A stretch of DNA of 25,212 nucleotides from CAYRJA01 sp964424455 (GCA_964424455.1 CAYRJA010000037.1:1-25212), one strand, 5' to 3'; counted from the stretch's first letter, positions 17,045-24,942 are shown. Numbers and translations: made by a program. The notes: generated by a model from the letters alone, not told the origin.

Positions 17045-17929
17045 ATGCAAACCCTGTTATTAGTAGATGACGATCAGTTGTTTATTGAATTTATTTCACC
17101 TGTCCTTTTAAAAGAGGATTATACTTTATTAACTGCTAATGACGCTGTTACAGGTCAAAAGATACTGAAGGAGAATTCTGAAAAAATCGCAGTCGTTCTT
17201 CTTGATTGGGATATGCCCGGCATGAGCGGTATTGATTTACTGAAATGGATTCGTGAACAACCGCAATATGAACCTATACAGGTTATAATGCAAACAGGGA
17301 TGGATAACCCTGAACATATAAAAACCGGAATTGATTCGGGGGCTTATTTTTATCTGACAAAACCGGTAAAGAAGGATGTTTTGTTAAGCACCATACGTGC
17401 TGCCACTTTAGACTATCAGAGGCAGAAGGAATTGTTACATAAACTTCAGCTCAGTGAAAATTCTTTCCGTCTGCTTCAGGAAGGTGTGTTTAGATACAAA
17501 ACTGTTCAGGAAGGTGATTTTTTGGCTGTTCGAATAGCCAATATTTGTCCGGTTCCTGAAGAAGCAATGTTCATTTCTGAATTATTAGCGAATGCAGTTG
17601 AACATGGAAATCTTGGAATTACTTACGATGAAAAAACACCATTAATTGAATCCGGGAAGTTGCAGGAGGAAATAGAACGAAGGCTGCAATTACCTGAGCA
17701 TAAGAACAAGTGTGTAAAAGTGTCTGTAAAAAAGAATGGAGAAAAGCTTGCTATTCTGATTGAAGACGAAGGCGATGGATTTAATTATGACAAATATCTT
17801 AAATTCGATGATACAAGAATATTTGATAACCATGGTAGAGGAATAGCTATTTCTGCCTCATATCTAAATATGGAATACCTCGACAAGGGAAATAAAGTAT
17901 TAGTTACATTTCCTCTAAAGACGGAATAG
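17045..17929 (+). CDS. Response-regulator receiver fused to a HATPase (anti-sigma/serine-kinase-like) domain
   Basis: Residues 1 to about 122 are a CheY-like receiver: acidic DDD (8-10), phosphoacceptor Asp54 in LLDWDMPGMSG, the Thr in MQTG and Lys in LTKPVKK. After a short helical linker, residues about 150-294 form a GHKL ATPase: N-box ELLANAVEHGN (179-189), G1 box EDEGDGF (240-246) and G2 box NHGRGIAI (262-269). No phosphoacceptor His or dimerisation HisKA domain is visible, so it is not an ordinary histidine kinase; the ATPase resembles RsbW/HATPase_c_2 domains. I infer that a sensor kinase phosphorylates the receiver, which then controls the ATPase towards a partner protein. Partner genes are not in the window. 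It is 41 nt behind the lamin-tail gene with no promoter motif between, so co-transcription is likely. Confidence 0.88.
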   Translation: MQTLLLVDDDQLFIEFISPVLLKEDYTLLTANDAVTGQKILKENSEKIAVVLLDWDMPGMSGIDLLKWIREQPQYEPIQVIMQTGMDNPEHIKTGIDSGAYFYLTKPVKKDVLLSTIRAATLDYQRQKELLHKLQLSENSFRLLQEGVFRYKTVQEGDFLAVRIANICPVPEEAMFISELLANAVEHGNLGITYDEKTPLIESGKLQEEIERRLQLPEHKNKCVKVSVKKNGEKLAILIEDEGDGFNYDKYLKFDDTRIFDNHGRGIAISASYLNMEYLDKGNKVLVTFPLKTE

Positions 17930-18077
17930 ATTTAATGTTCCTTTTTAGTTTTTAGTCCTGAAAAACGAAGTAACTGCAAAGTAATTATTGGTAAACCACC
18001 TAAATACGGGGCTTACATATTCATGCCTGTTTATTTAATGCTCCTTATTTGCTGTTGTAAATTTCTTTATCTGATAG

Positions 18078-18107
18078 TTGCTAATCTGCATTAATCCCTT
18101 ACATTTG
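18078..18107 (+). promoter_or_regulatory. Sigma-ABfr-type promoter of the rpsL operon
   Basis: TTG (18078-18080), a 19-nt spacer and TACATTTG (18100-18107) match the phylum's -33/-7 consensus exactly. Transcription would begin roughly 25 nt before the rpsL ATG, leaving an A-rich leader. The same octamer TACATTTG is used in front of rplM. Confidence 0.75.
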
Positions 18108-18137
18108 CCTTCCCAAAAAAATTACAAAAAATAATTA

Positions 18138-18533
18138 ATGCCTACTATACAACAATTAGTAAGAAAGGGACGCACGGAAATTGAAAATAAAAGCAAGAGC
18201 CGCGCACTTGACAGCAGCCCACAAAAACGCGGTGTTTGTACCCGTGTTTACACTACTACTCCTAAAAAACCAAACTCTGCACTTCGTAAAGTGGCGAAAG
18301 TTCGTTTAACAAATGGAATAGAAGTGATTTCTTACATTCCGGGTGAGGGACATAATCTTCAGGAACACTCTATCGTGCTGATTCGCGGTGGTCGTGTAAA
18401 AGATTTACCGGGGGTTCGTTATCATATAGTTCGGGGTGCATTAGATACTGCCGGAGTAAACGATCGAAAGAAAAGTCGCAGCAAGTACGGAACTAAAAGA
18501 CCTAAACCCGGTGCTGCCACAGCTAAAAAATAA
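18138..18533 (+). CDS. rpsL: Ribosomal protein uS12
   Basis: A 131-aa S12 of the 30S decoding centre. It contains CPQKRG-like SPQKRGVCTRVYTTTPKKPNS, GEGHNLQEHS and RGGRVKDLPGVRYH. Lys43 and Lys88 (numbered with Met1), the classical streptomycin-resistance positions, are both unchanged, and Asp89, the site methylthiolated in many bacteria, is present. The Lys-rich end is slightly longer than in E. coli, as usual for this phylum. It is the first gene of the str operon, with a clear promoter upstream and rpsG 33 nt downstream. Confidence 0.97.
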   Translation: MPTIQQLVRKGRTEIENKSKSRALDSSPQKRGVCTRVYTTTPKKPNSALRKVAKVRLTNGIEVISYIPGEGHNLQEHSIVLIRGGRVKDLPGVRYHIVRGALDTAGVNDRKKSRSKYGTKRPKPGAATAKK

Positions 18534-18566
18534 ATTTTAATCAACCTTACCAATAGCTATTAATAA

Positions 18567-19049
18567 ATGAGAAAAACAAGAGCAAAGAAAAGACCTCTCC
18601 AGCCGGACCCTAAGTTCAACGATCCGATGGTAACTCGCTTTATAAATACATTAATGAATGATGGAAAGAAAAGTGTTGCCTTTGGAATTTTTTATGATAC
18701 GATAGATAAAATAGGTGAAACTACAAAGGAGAATAACGGCTATGAACTTTGGAAAAAAGCATNNNNNNNNNNATTGGAAAATGTAACACCATCTGTGGAA
18801 GTAAAAAGTCGCCGTATCGGTGGAGCCAATTTCCAGATTCCTATGGAAGTTCGTCCGGTTCGTAAAACATTCCTGAGCATGAAATGGTTAATTGATTATG
18901 CCGCAGAACGCAATGGAAAATCAATGGCTGATAAACTCGCTGCCGAAATTATTGCGGCAGCAAAAGGCGAAGGAGCTGCTTTCAAAAAGAAAGAAGATGT
19001 CCACAAAATGGCAGAAGCAAACAAAGCATTCTCCCATTTCAAAGTTTAA
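18567..19049 (+). CDS. rpsG: Ribosomal protein uS7 (interrupted by an artificial N gap)
   Basis: S7 nucleates assembly of the 30S head. The visible parts are RKTRAKKRPLQPDPKFNDPM, VEVKSRRIGGANFQIPMEVRP and the end MAEANKAFSHF. A run of 10 N (18763-18772) interrupts WKKA and LENVTP. The family sequence at this place is continuous (WKKALxNVTP), so nothing is missing: the flanks share the dinucleotide AT, and removing the Ns plus one copy of AT (12 nt) restores GCA TTG GAA AAT in frame. The real protein should therefore be 156 aa, a normal length, rather than the 160 codons shown. The frame happens to be kept across the gap. Confidence 0.96.
   Translation: MRKTRAKKRPLQPDPKFNDPMVTRFINTLMNDGKKSVAFGIFYDTIDKIGETTKENNGYELWKKAXXXXLENVTPSVEVKSRRIGGANFQIPMEVRPVRKTFLSMKWLIDYAAERNGKSMADKLAAEIIAAAKGEGAAFKKKEDVHKMAEANKAFSHFKV
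18763..18772. other. Scaffold gap of 10 N within rpsG
   Basis: Ten ambiguous bases in a row. The length is a placeholder: comparison with the conserved S7 sequence implies that the two sides actually overlap by 2 nt (AT). It shows that the window is a scaffold joined from two contigs, not one continuous read-supported sequence. Confidence 0.9.
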
Positions 19050-19081
19050 TTTATCACAGTACACAGATAATTTGATTCACT

Positions 19082-19133
19082 AATTGGTTTTGAGGCAAGG
19101 TCAAAAAGACTTTATACTTCAAAACCAATTTTT
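19082..19133 (+). terminator. Stem-loop with T-run between rpsG and fusA (attenuator or terminator)
   Basis: Arms AATTGGTTTTGA (19082-19093) and TCAAAACCAATT (19119-19130) pair perfectly over 12 bp. The loop contains a second stem, AAGGTC (19097-19102) with GACTTT (19108-19113), around AAAAA. T residues 19129-19133 follow. It could partly end rpsL-rpsG transcripts or act as a control site before fusA. The outer stem is A/T-rich and the loop is long, so full termination is uncertain. Confidence 0.6.
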
Positions 19134-19173
19134 GTAATAAATAAATAATAAAATCATAGATAAATAATTAAAG

Positions 19174-21285
19174 ATGGCACTCGATTTAAGATTAACCAGA
19201 AACATAGGTATTGCAGCTCATATTGATGCCGGTAAGACCACAACTACTGAGCGTATTTTGTATTTCACAGGTGTGTCACACCGGCTTGGAGAAGTACATG
19301 ATGGAGCAGCTACTATGGACTGGATGGTACAGGAAAAAGAACGCGGTATTACCATAACCTCTGCTGCTACTACTGCTTATTGGAAATATCGCGATAAGAG
19401 CTATAAGGTAAATATCATTGATACTCCCGGACACGTGGATTTCACAGTAGAAGTAGAGCGCTCTCTCCGCATTTTGGATGGAGTGGTGGCTTTGTTTTGT
19501 GCAGTATCCGGTGTAGAGCCACAATCAGAAACCGTTTGGAGACAGGCAAACCGCTATAAGGTTCCAAGAATAGGATTTGTAAACAAAATGGACAGAAGCG
19601 GTGCTGATTTTCTTGATGTGGTAAAACAAGTGAAAGAAAAACTCGGCGCTAATCCCATTCCGTTACAATTACCCATTGGAGCAGAAGATTCTTTCAAAGG
19701 AGTAGTTGACCTTGTTACCAATAAAGCGCTGATATGGGATGATGCTACACAGGGAATGTCTTACACCGAAATCCCAATACCGGAAGATATGATTGCTGAT
19801 GTTAAGGAATGGAGAACTAAATTAGTGGAAGCAGTTGCTGAGTATGATGAAAAACTGATGGAGAAATATTTTGCAGATGAAAACTCCATTACAGAAGATG
19901 AAATCCGCGAGGCAGTTCGTAAGGCAACTATTGATATTTCCATTATCCCTATGCTTTGCGGTTCTTCTTTTAAGAACAAAGGCGTACAGGCAATGCTTGA
20001 TGCAGTAGTACAATATCTTCCTTCACCTGTTGATATTCCGGCTGTAACAGGTACTAATCCTGATACACAGGAAGAAGTTACTCGTAAACCGGATGTAAAG
20101 GAACCATTTGCTGCTCTTGCCTTCAAAATTATGACTGACCCGTTTGTGGGCCGTCTTGCTTTCTTCCGTGTTTACTCAGGCGGATTAGATGCAGGTTCTT
20201 ATGTGTTGAATACCCGTTCAGGAAAAAAAGAGCGTATCTCTCGTATTTTTCAAATGCACTCCAATAAACAGAACCCAATTGAACGGATTGAAGCCGGCGA
20301 TATTGGCGCTGCTGTTGGTTTCAAGGAAATAAAGACAGGAGACACACTATGCGATGAAAAAGCGCCGATTGTATTGGAAAGTATCACTTTCCCTGAACCG
20401 GTTATTGGTATTGCCGTGGAAGCGAAGACGCAGGCAGATGTGGACAAACTCGGAATGGCGCTTGCAAAACTTGCAGAAGAAGATCCAACATTCAAAGTAA
20501 AAACAGACGAAGATACCAGCCAGACCATTATCAGTGGAATGGGTGAATTGCATTTGGAAATTATAGTTGACCGTTTAAAGCGTGAGTTTAAAGTGGAATG
20601 TAATCAGGGAGCGCCACAGGTAGCTTACAAAGAAGCGGTTACACAAACGATTACACACCGTGAGCTATTCAAGAAGCAATCAGGTGGTCGTGGAAAGTTT
20701 GCGGACATTCAGATTGAACTGGGTCCGGTGGATGAAGGTCAGAAAGGATTACAGTTTGAAAACGCCATCTTCGGCGGAGCTATTCCGCGTGAATTTGTTC
20801 CTGCTGTTCAGAAAGGATTTGAGTCTGCAATGAAAAGTGGTGTTCTTGCAGGGTACGAAGTGGAGAATCTGAAAGTAAAACTTTTTGATGGTTCGTTTCA
20901 CGCGGTTGACTCTGACTCAATGTCATTTGAACTTTGTGCTAAATATGCTTTCCGCGAAGCAAGCCGCAAAGCAAAACCCATTTTACTGGAACCTATTATG
21001 AAAGTGGAAGTGGTAACACCTGAACAATATACCGGTGATGTGGTAGGTGATTTAAACCGCCGCCGCGGACAAATGGAAAGCATGGAATTGAAAAACAATG
21101 CGAATGTGATAAAGGCAAAAGTTCCGCTCTCTGAAATGTTCGGATATGTTACCCAGTTGCGTACCCTTTCTTCAGGCCGTGCTACTTCGATTATGGAATT
21201 TTCTCACTATGCACCGGCACCTAATAATATAGCTGAAGAAGTTATTGCCAAAGCAAAAGGTAAAGCAAAGGTGGAAGCAGAATAA
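19174..21285 (+). CDS. fusA: Translation elongation factor G
   Basis: A 703-aa translational GTPase that drives translocation and, with RRF, ribosome recycling. GTP-binding motifs are all present: G1 AHIDAGKTTTTE, G2 RGITITSAAT, G3 DTPGHVDF, G4 NKMDRSG and G5 GSSFKNKG. Later domains carry MGELHLEIIVDRLKREF, RGKFADIQIE and the C-terminal EPIMKVEVVTPEQYTGDVVGDLNRRRG, followed by YVTQLRTLSSGRA. This is the canonical EF-G rather than a tetracycline-protection relative, judging from length, motifs and operon place behind rpsL-rpsG. No -7 promoter motif is visible in the 124-nt leader. A strong terminator follows, so tuf or the S10 operon is not attached downstream. Confidence 0.97.
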   Translation: MALDLRLTRNIGIAAHIDAGKTTTTERILYFTGVSHRLGEVHDGAATMDWMVQEKERGITITSAATTAYWKYRDKSYKVNIIDTPGHVDFTVEVERSLRILDGVVALFCAVSGVEPQSETVWRQANRYKVPRIGFVNKMDRSGADFLDVVKQVKEKLGANPIPLQLPIGAEDSFKGVVDLVTNKALIWDDATQGMSYTEIPIPEDMIADVKEWRTKLVEAVAEYDEKLMEKYFADENSITEDEIREAVRKATIDISIIPMLCGSSFKNKGVQAMLDAVVQYLPSPVDIPAVTGTNPDTQEEVTRKPDVKEPFAALAFKIMTDPFVGRLAFFRVYSGGLDAGSYVLNTRSGKKERISRIFQMHSNKQNPIERIEAGDIGAAVGFKEIKTGDTLCDEKAPIVLESITFPEPVIGIAVEAKTQADVDKLGMALAKLAEEDPTFKVKTDEDTSQTIISGMGELHLEIIVDRLKREFKVECNQGAPQVAYKEAVTQTITHRELFKKQSGGRGKFADIQIELGPVDEGQKGLQFENAIFGGAIPREFVPAVQKGFESAMKSGVLAGYEVENLKVKLFDGSFHAVDSDSMSFELCAKYAFREASRKAKPILLEPIMKVEVVTPEQYTGDVVGDLNRRRGQMESMELKNNANVIKAKVPLSEMFGYVTQLRTLSSGRATSIMEFSHYAPAPNNIAEEVIAKAKGKAKVEAE

Positions 21286-21304
21286 TTCCCCGATTAAATT
21301 CTGT

Positions 21305-21338
21305 AAACGCTCTGGAGATTATTCTTCAGAGCGTTTTT
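21305..21338 (+). terminator. Strong intrinsic terminator after fusA
   Basis: Arms AAACGCTCTGGAGA (21305-21318) and TCTTCAGAGCGTTT (21323-21336) form a 14-bp stem with a single G-U pair and the loop TTAT. The T-run 21334-21338 and a further TTTT follow. It starts 20 nt after the fusA stop. Confidence 0.92.
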
Positions 21339-21360
21339 GTTTTATCAAATTACTGAAATA

Positions 21361-21397
21361 AAAAAACCGCTCAGGTTATCCCAAGCGGTTTTTCTTT
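21361..21397 (-). terminator. Terminator of the Ig-repeat T9SS gene, probably bidirectional
   Basis: On the minus strand CCGCTTGGG and CCTGAGCGG pair over 9 bp (two G-U pairs) around ATAA, flanked by an A-run before and a T-run after (AAAAAACC at 21361-21368 and GGTTTTT at 21387-21393 on the plus strand). It ends the gene at 21413 and could also back up the fusA terminator on the other strand. Confidence 0.85.
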
Positions 21398-21412
21398 ATA
21401 CCTGAATTAGTA

Positions 21413-22462
21413 TTACACTTTCTGAATCTTTAACAGCGACTTTACTTCGTGATTGACATCATAAAGTTTAATTATATAGAATCCTTTTGGAAGGTTTGAT
21501 AAATTAACTCTATCGGTTTCAAAAGAAGTTAAAACCTTTTGACCAAGAGTATTAAACATCTCAAGTGATATCGCATCTGAAGCATTATTTATATACAACA
21601 TTCCGTTAGTCGGGTTAGGGTACGATGATATATTAGCTGAAACATTTTCATCACCCTCCATTCTGCAAGGTCCGTAAGTAACTTTAACAAAGTGAGCGGT
21701 ACCAGCACACCCTAAAGAGGAGGTAACATTAACACGATAGTGTCCATCCAATGTTGCAGTGTACAGAAAGTCAGAAGCGCCCGGAATATCATTGTTATAT
21801 CTTGTCCATTGATATTCGGCACCAAATCCTGCGTTATCTACTACCATTAAATCTACACCATTACCGGGGCAGATTTCTGTATTTCCAAGTGGGATAATTA
21901 TCGCTTTAACTTTCATTAGTATAATATTCGATGCCCCTGAAGTTCTGCTGCAACCTGCTTCGGTATTTGTAACAGTAACACGGAACTTCCCGCCTTGTTC
22001 TGCTAAATAGCTGGCATTGGTAGCGCCTTCAATAGCAATGCCTCCACGGAGCCATTGATACTGTGCATTTTCTACATCGTAAGTTTCTGCCGTTAACTCA
22101 ACGGATTCGCCTTCGCATATAACATTATCACCATCTGCAGAAATAAAGATTTTTGGGAATGGTGTTTTTGTAATAGTAACTACTTCTGAAGATTGGGTGC
22201 TGCATCCTTCAGATGCAACATCTACACTATAAGCGCCACTTCTGATCGCGGTATAATCCTGGTCGGTGGCTCCTTCAATGGCTGTACCGTCTTTATACCA
22301 TTGATACGAATCGCCGGATGAGGCCGAAAGTAATTGGGAACTGCCGCCGCCACACAATTGTACACTTCCACTGGGTGTAGTAGTAGGGGTAGGGCATTCA
22401 GCAAAAGCATTTCCAAACAGAAAAACTGCCAGAAATGAAAGAAGATAGGTTTTTGTATTCAT
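21413..22462 (-). CDS. Secreted protein with three Ig-like domains and a T9SS type A sorting domain
   Basis: With the ATG at 22462 the protein has 349 aa and opens with a clean signal peptide (MNTKTYLLSFLAVFLFGNAF, cleavage near AFA-E). Three Ig-like repeats follow, each with Cys, YQW (YQWYKDG, YQWLRGG, YQWTRYN), a Gly-Ala turn (IEGAT, IPGAS), an SGxYxV/GxYRV strand and a second Cys. The last ~72 residues (SSYPNPTNGMLYI, MFNTLGQKVL, LPKGFYIIKLY, KSLLKIQKV) form a type A T9SS sorting domain, so it should be exported through the outer membrane and fixed on the surface or released. The frame is open for 19 more codons upstream (to 22519), but that start would bury the signal peptide and lie upstream of the -7 element at 22484-22491. 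No partner gene is recognisable. Confidence 0.9.
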   Translation of the reverse strand: MNTKTYLLSFLAVFLFGNAFAECPTPTTTPSGSVQLCGGGSSQLLSASSGDSYQWYKDGTAIEGATDQDYTAIRSGAYSVDVASEGCSTQSSEVVTITKTPFPKIFISADGDNVICEGESVELTAETYDVENAQYQWLRGGIAIEGATNASYLAEQGGKFRVTVTNTEAGCSRTSGASNIILMKVKAIIIPLGNTEICPGNGVDLMVVDNAGFGAEYQWTRYNNDIPGASDFLYTATLDGHYRVNVTSSLGCAGTAHFVKVTYGPCRMEGDENVSANISSYPNPTNGMLYINNASDAISLEMFNTLGQKVLTSFETDRVNLSNLPKGFYIIKLYDVNHEVKSLLKIQKV

Positions 22463-22483
22463 AGTATTAGTTTTTGATGTGAG

Positions 22484-22491
22484 CGAATATA
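22484..22491 (-). promoter_or_regulatory. Possible -7 element for the Ig-repeat T9SS gene
   Basis: The minus strand reads TATATTCG, one base from TAnnTTTG, 21 nt before the chosen ATG at 22462. No TTG lies at the standard -33 distance. Just upstream is the 12-bp palindrome CTTTATATAAAG (22495-22506). Confidence 0.4.
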
Positions 22492-22524
22492 ACTCTTTAT
22501 ATAAAGAAGGCTGTTTCATTTCTT

Positions 22525-22545
22525 AACAATGTATTGTTCATTGTT
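22525..22545. repeat. Inverted repeat AACAATG / CATTGTT
   Basis: AACAATG (22525-22531) and CATTGTT (22539-22545) are perfect 7-bp arms; the spacer contains a third half-site, ATTGTT (22533-22538). It lies about 35-60 nt upstream of the -7 element of the Ig-repeat gene, where a regulator could bind. Function is inferred from position only. Confidence 0.35.
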
Positions 22546-22609
22546 CTGACTCCACGAAAAATTATCTTCTGTACAAAAGAGAACGTGTTACAGTTATTAG
22601 TAAACAGAA

Positions 22610-22630
22610 TATAATTTCTATAGAATTATA
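22610..22630. repeat. Near-palindrome between the helicase gene and the Ig-repeat gene
   Basis: The 10-bp palindrome TTCTATAGAA is flanked by TATAA and TTATA with a one-base bulge. It lies 18 nt after the helicase stop codon on the minus strand. There is no T-run, so it is at most a weak 3' stem. Confidence 0.3.
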
Positions 22631-22647
22631 TAGGCAAGGGCAGAGGG

Positions 22648-24942
22648 TTAATTTTCTGAAAATGTATTCCTCTTTAATATCCGCAATTTGGCATACTTGA
22701 GCATTATCTTTTTCTGCCCGACATTGTTCTGAAAGTGAATGGTTGCCATACGCTCAGTCAATGTGCCTTCTAAGTGTAACACTTTACCAAAACCAAATCG
22801 CTGATGTTCCACCTCCATGCCTACTTGTATTTCCCTGAAATCATCAGGAACAAAATCGGAAGACGGCTTATGTACCGGCGTTGCTTTCTTTATATTGGAT
22901 TTTGTAAATACCGGAGTGAATCTGTCTTCATGGTAAGGATTACGAAACGGCTGTGACTGTGTAAAAGTAAACTCCAGATCCTTTTTGTCAATCTCCTCCA
23001 AAAAACGGCTCGGGTCGTTGTTGATCAGGGAACCGTAACGATAACGGCTGGTGGCATACGAAAGTGTAAGCTTTGTTTTTGCTCGGGTGATAGCTACATA
23101 AAATAATCTTCTCTCCTCTTCCAAATCTTCGCGGCTATTCAGCGACAACATGGAAGGAAAGAGATTTTCTTCCAGTCCTACTACATACACGCTGGAAAAT
23201 TCCAGTCCCTTTGCTGCGTGGATGGTCATCAGTTTCACCCGGTCATTATCTCCTGTATCTTTATCCGCATCGGTAAGAAGTGTAATTTCCTGTAGGTAAG
23301 TACCCAACGATTTATCAGTGGACTGTTCCTCCTTTACTTCTCCGTCGGGTGTTACGGCAGGCAGGTTATTTTCAGTGAATTCCTTAATACCATTTAATAA
23401 TTCCTGAATATTTTCATAGCGTGCAAGTCCTTCAACGGTTTTGTCATTATATAATTCTTTAAGAATACCCGATGATTTTCCTATGATTGCCGCAAGGTCA
23501 TAAGCGTTATGTGTTTTAAGCATAAGCGCCCAGCTTTTTACCATATTGACAAAGTCTTCAATATGCTGAAAAGATCGGTTTCCCTGTAACAGTTCTTTGG
23601 CATTGCTCAATACTTCCCATAAATTTTTCCCTGTTTCATTTGCCACAAGCGCTACTTTCTCCATAGTAGTTTGACCAATACCGCGTGTCGGATAATTAAT
23701 GATGCGCTTCAATGCTTCTTCATCATTATGATTTACTGTCAGCCGGAGATATGCAATTAAGTCTTTAATTTCTTTTCGCTGATAGAAAGATACGCCGCCG
23801 TAAACTATATATGGAATATTCAGCCGCCGCAAGGCTTCTTCAAATGCACGTGATTGTGCATTGGTCCGGTAAAGAATGGCAAACTCACGGTTGTGCATCT
23901 GATGACGCATCTTGTCTTCAAAGATGCCGTCCACCACCAAACGACCTTCATCGTTATCGCTTATAGCTCTCATCACTTTTATTTTCTCACCCTCACTGTT
24001 CTCTGTCCAAATTTCTTTAGTGATTTGCGTTTTATTATTACTAATCACTTTGTTGGCGGCAAGAACAATATGTTGAGTAGAACGGTAGTTCTGTTCCAGC
24101 TTAAAGGTTTTAAGATCGGGATAATCGCGCTCAAAATTCAGGATGTTGGCTATGTTTGCTCCGCGAAATGAATAAATACTCTGAGCATCATCACCCACCA
24201 CACAAATATTCTGATGCACATCGCCTAATTTTTTTGTAATCATATACTGGGCAAAATTGGTGTCCTGATATTCATCAATCAGAATGTAACGGAACCGGTG
24301 CTGATATTTGTAAAGCACATCCGGAAATTTATCCAGCAGCAGAAACATTTTAAAAAGCAAATCATCAAAATCCATTGCGCCCGCTTTAAAACACCGTTGC
24401 TGATATAAGGTATATAACTCACCGAGCTTCGGTCGCCCGGATGATGCATCGTCCGCCTGTACATTAAAATCTTTCTGGTATTCCTCCGGTCCCATCAATC
24501 CGTTTTTAGCAGAGGAAATCCGGTTGTGAATTATGTTGGGTTTGTAGAGTGAATCATTCAGCCCCTGCTCTTTGATAATAGATTTAAGAAGCGAGCGTGA
24601 GTCATCCGTGTCATATATTGTAAAGTCGGTTGGGTATCCGATTTTACCGGCTTCATACCGCAGGATACGGGCAAAAACAGAATGGAAGGTGCCCATGTAA
24701 AGATTACGCGCTTCAACACCTACTATCTTTTCAATGCGCTCACGCATTTCTGCGGATGCTTTGTTCGTAAAGGTAAGTGCGAGAATATGAAATGGGTCTA
24801 CCCCTTGCTGAATCAGATAGGCAATACGATAAGTAAGTACGCGTGTTTTTCCGGATCCGGGTCCGGCAACTATCATCACAGGACCATCTGTAGTCATCAC
24901 TGCTTCACGCTGTACTTCATTCAGTTCATCAAGAAAATTCAT
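22648..24942 (-). CDS. pcrA: ATP-dependent DNA helicase, UvrD/PcrA family
   Basis: A 764-aa superfamily 1A 3'-5' helicase acting in nucleotide excision repair and removal of blocked complexes. The Q-motif region LNEVQREAV is at residues 7-15, Walker A AGPGSGKT at 26-33, Walker B LIDEYQDT with Asp223-Glu224, then GDDAQSIYSFRGA (motif III), LEQNYRST (motif IV), TIHAAKGLEF (motif V) and VAITRAKTKL (motif VI). The C-terminal ~60 residues (GMEVEHQRFGFGKVLHLEG, ATIHF, KIMLKYAKLRIL) are the Tudor-like domain which in PcrA/UvrD contacts RNA polymerase. Length and domain order are complete. The ATG at 24942 gives the standard short N-terminus; a perfect -7 motif lies only 4 nt before it. Naming it pcrA rather than uvrD is a convention; RecBCD/AddA-type nuclease domains are absent. 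Confidence 0.95.
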   Translation of the reverse strand: MNFLDELNEVQREAVMTTDGPVMIVAGPGSGKTRVLTYRIAYLIQQGVDPFHILALTFTNKASAEMRERIEKIVGVEARNLYMGTFHSVFARILRYEAGKIGYPTDFTIYDTDDSRSLLKSIIKEQGLNDSLYKPNIIHNRISSAKNGLMGPEEYQKDFNVQADDASSGRPKLGELYTLYQQRCFKAGAMDFDDLLFKMFLLLDKFPDVLYKYQHRFRYILIDEYQDTNFAQYMITKKLGDVHQNICVVGDDAQSIYSFRGANIANILNFERDYPDLKTFKLEQNYRSTQHIVLAANKVISNNKTQITKEIWTENSEGEKIKVMRAISDNDEGRLVVDGIFEDKMRHQMHNREFAILYRTNAQSRAFEEALRRLNIPYIVYGGVSFYQRKEIKDLIAYLRLTVNHNDEEALKRIINYPTRGIGQTTMEKVALVANETGKNLWEVLSNAKELLQGNRSFQHIEDFVNMVKSWALMLKTHNAYDLAAIIGKSSGILKELYNDKTVEGLARYENIQELLNGIKEFTENNLPAVTPDGEVKEEQSTDKSLGTYLQEITLLTDADKDTGDNDRVKLMTIHAAKGLEFSSVYVVGLEENLFPSMLSLNSREDLEEERRLFYVAITRAKTKLTLSYATSRYRYGSLINNDPSRFLEEIDKKDLEFTFTQSQPFRNPYHEDRFTPVFTKSNIKKATPVHKPSSDFVPDDFREIQVGMEVEHQRFGFGKVLHLEGTLTERMATIHFQNNVGQKKIMLKYAKLRILKRNTFSEN

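Noticed and set aside
18138..18533. Streptomycin-resistance substitution in S12
   Set aside because: Lys43 and Lys88 are both wild type.
19174..21285. fusA as a tetracycline-resistance ribosomal protection gene
   Set aside because: Length, motifs and place behind rpsL-rpsG are those of canonical EF-G.
22463..22519. Upstream start for the Ig-repeat T9SS protein (19 extra residues)
   Set aside because: The extension precedes an ideal signal peptide and lies upstream of the likely -7 element at 22484-22491, so the ATG at 22462 is preferred.
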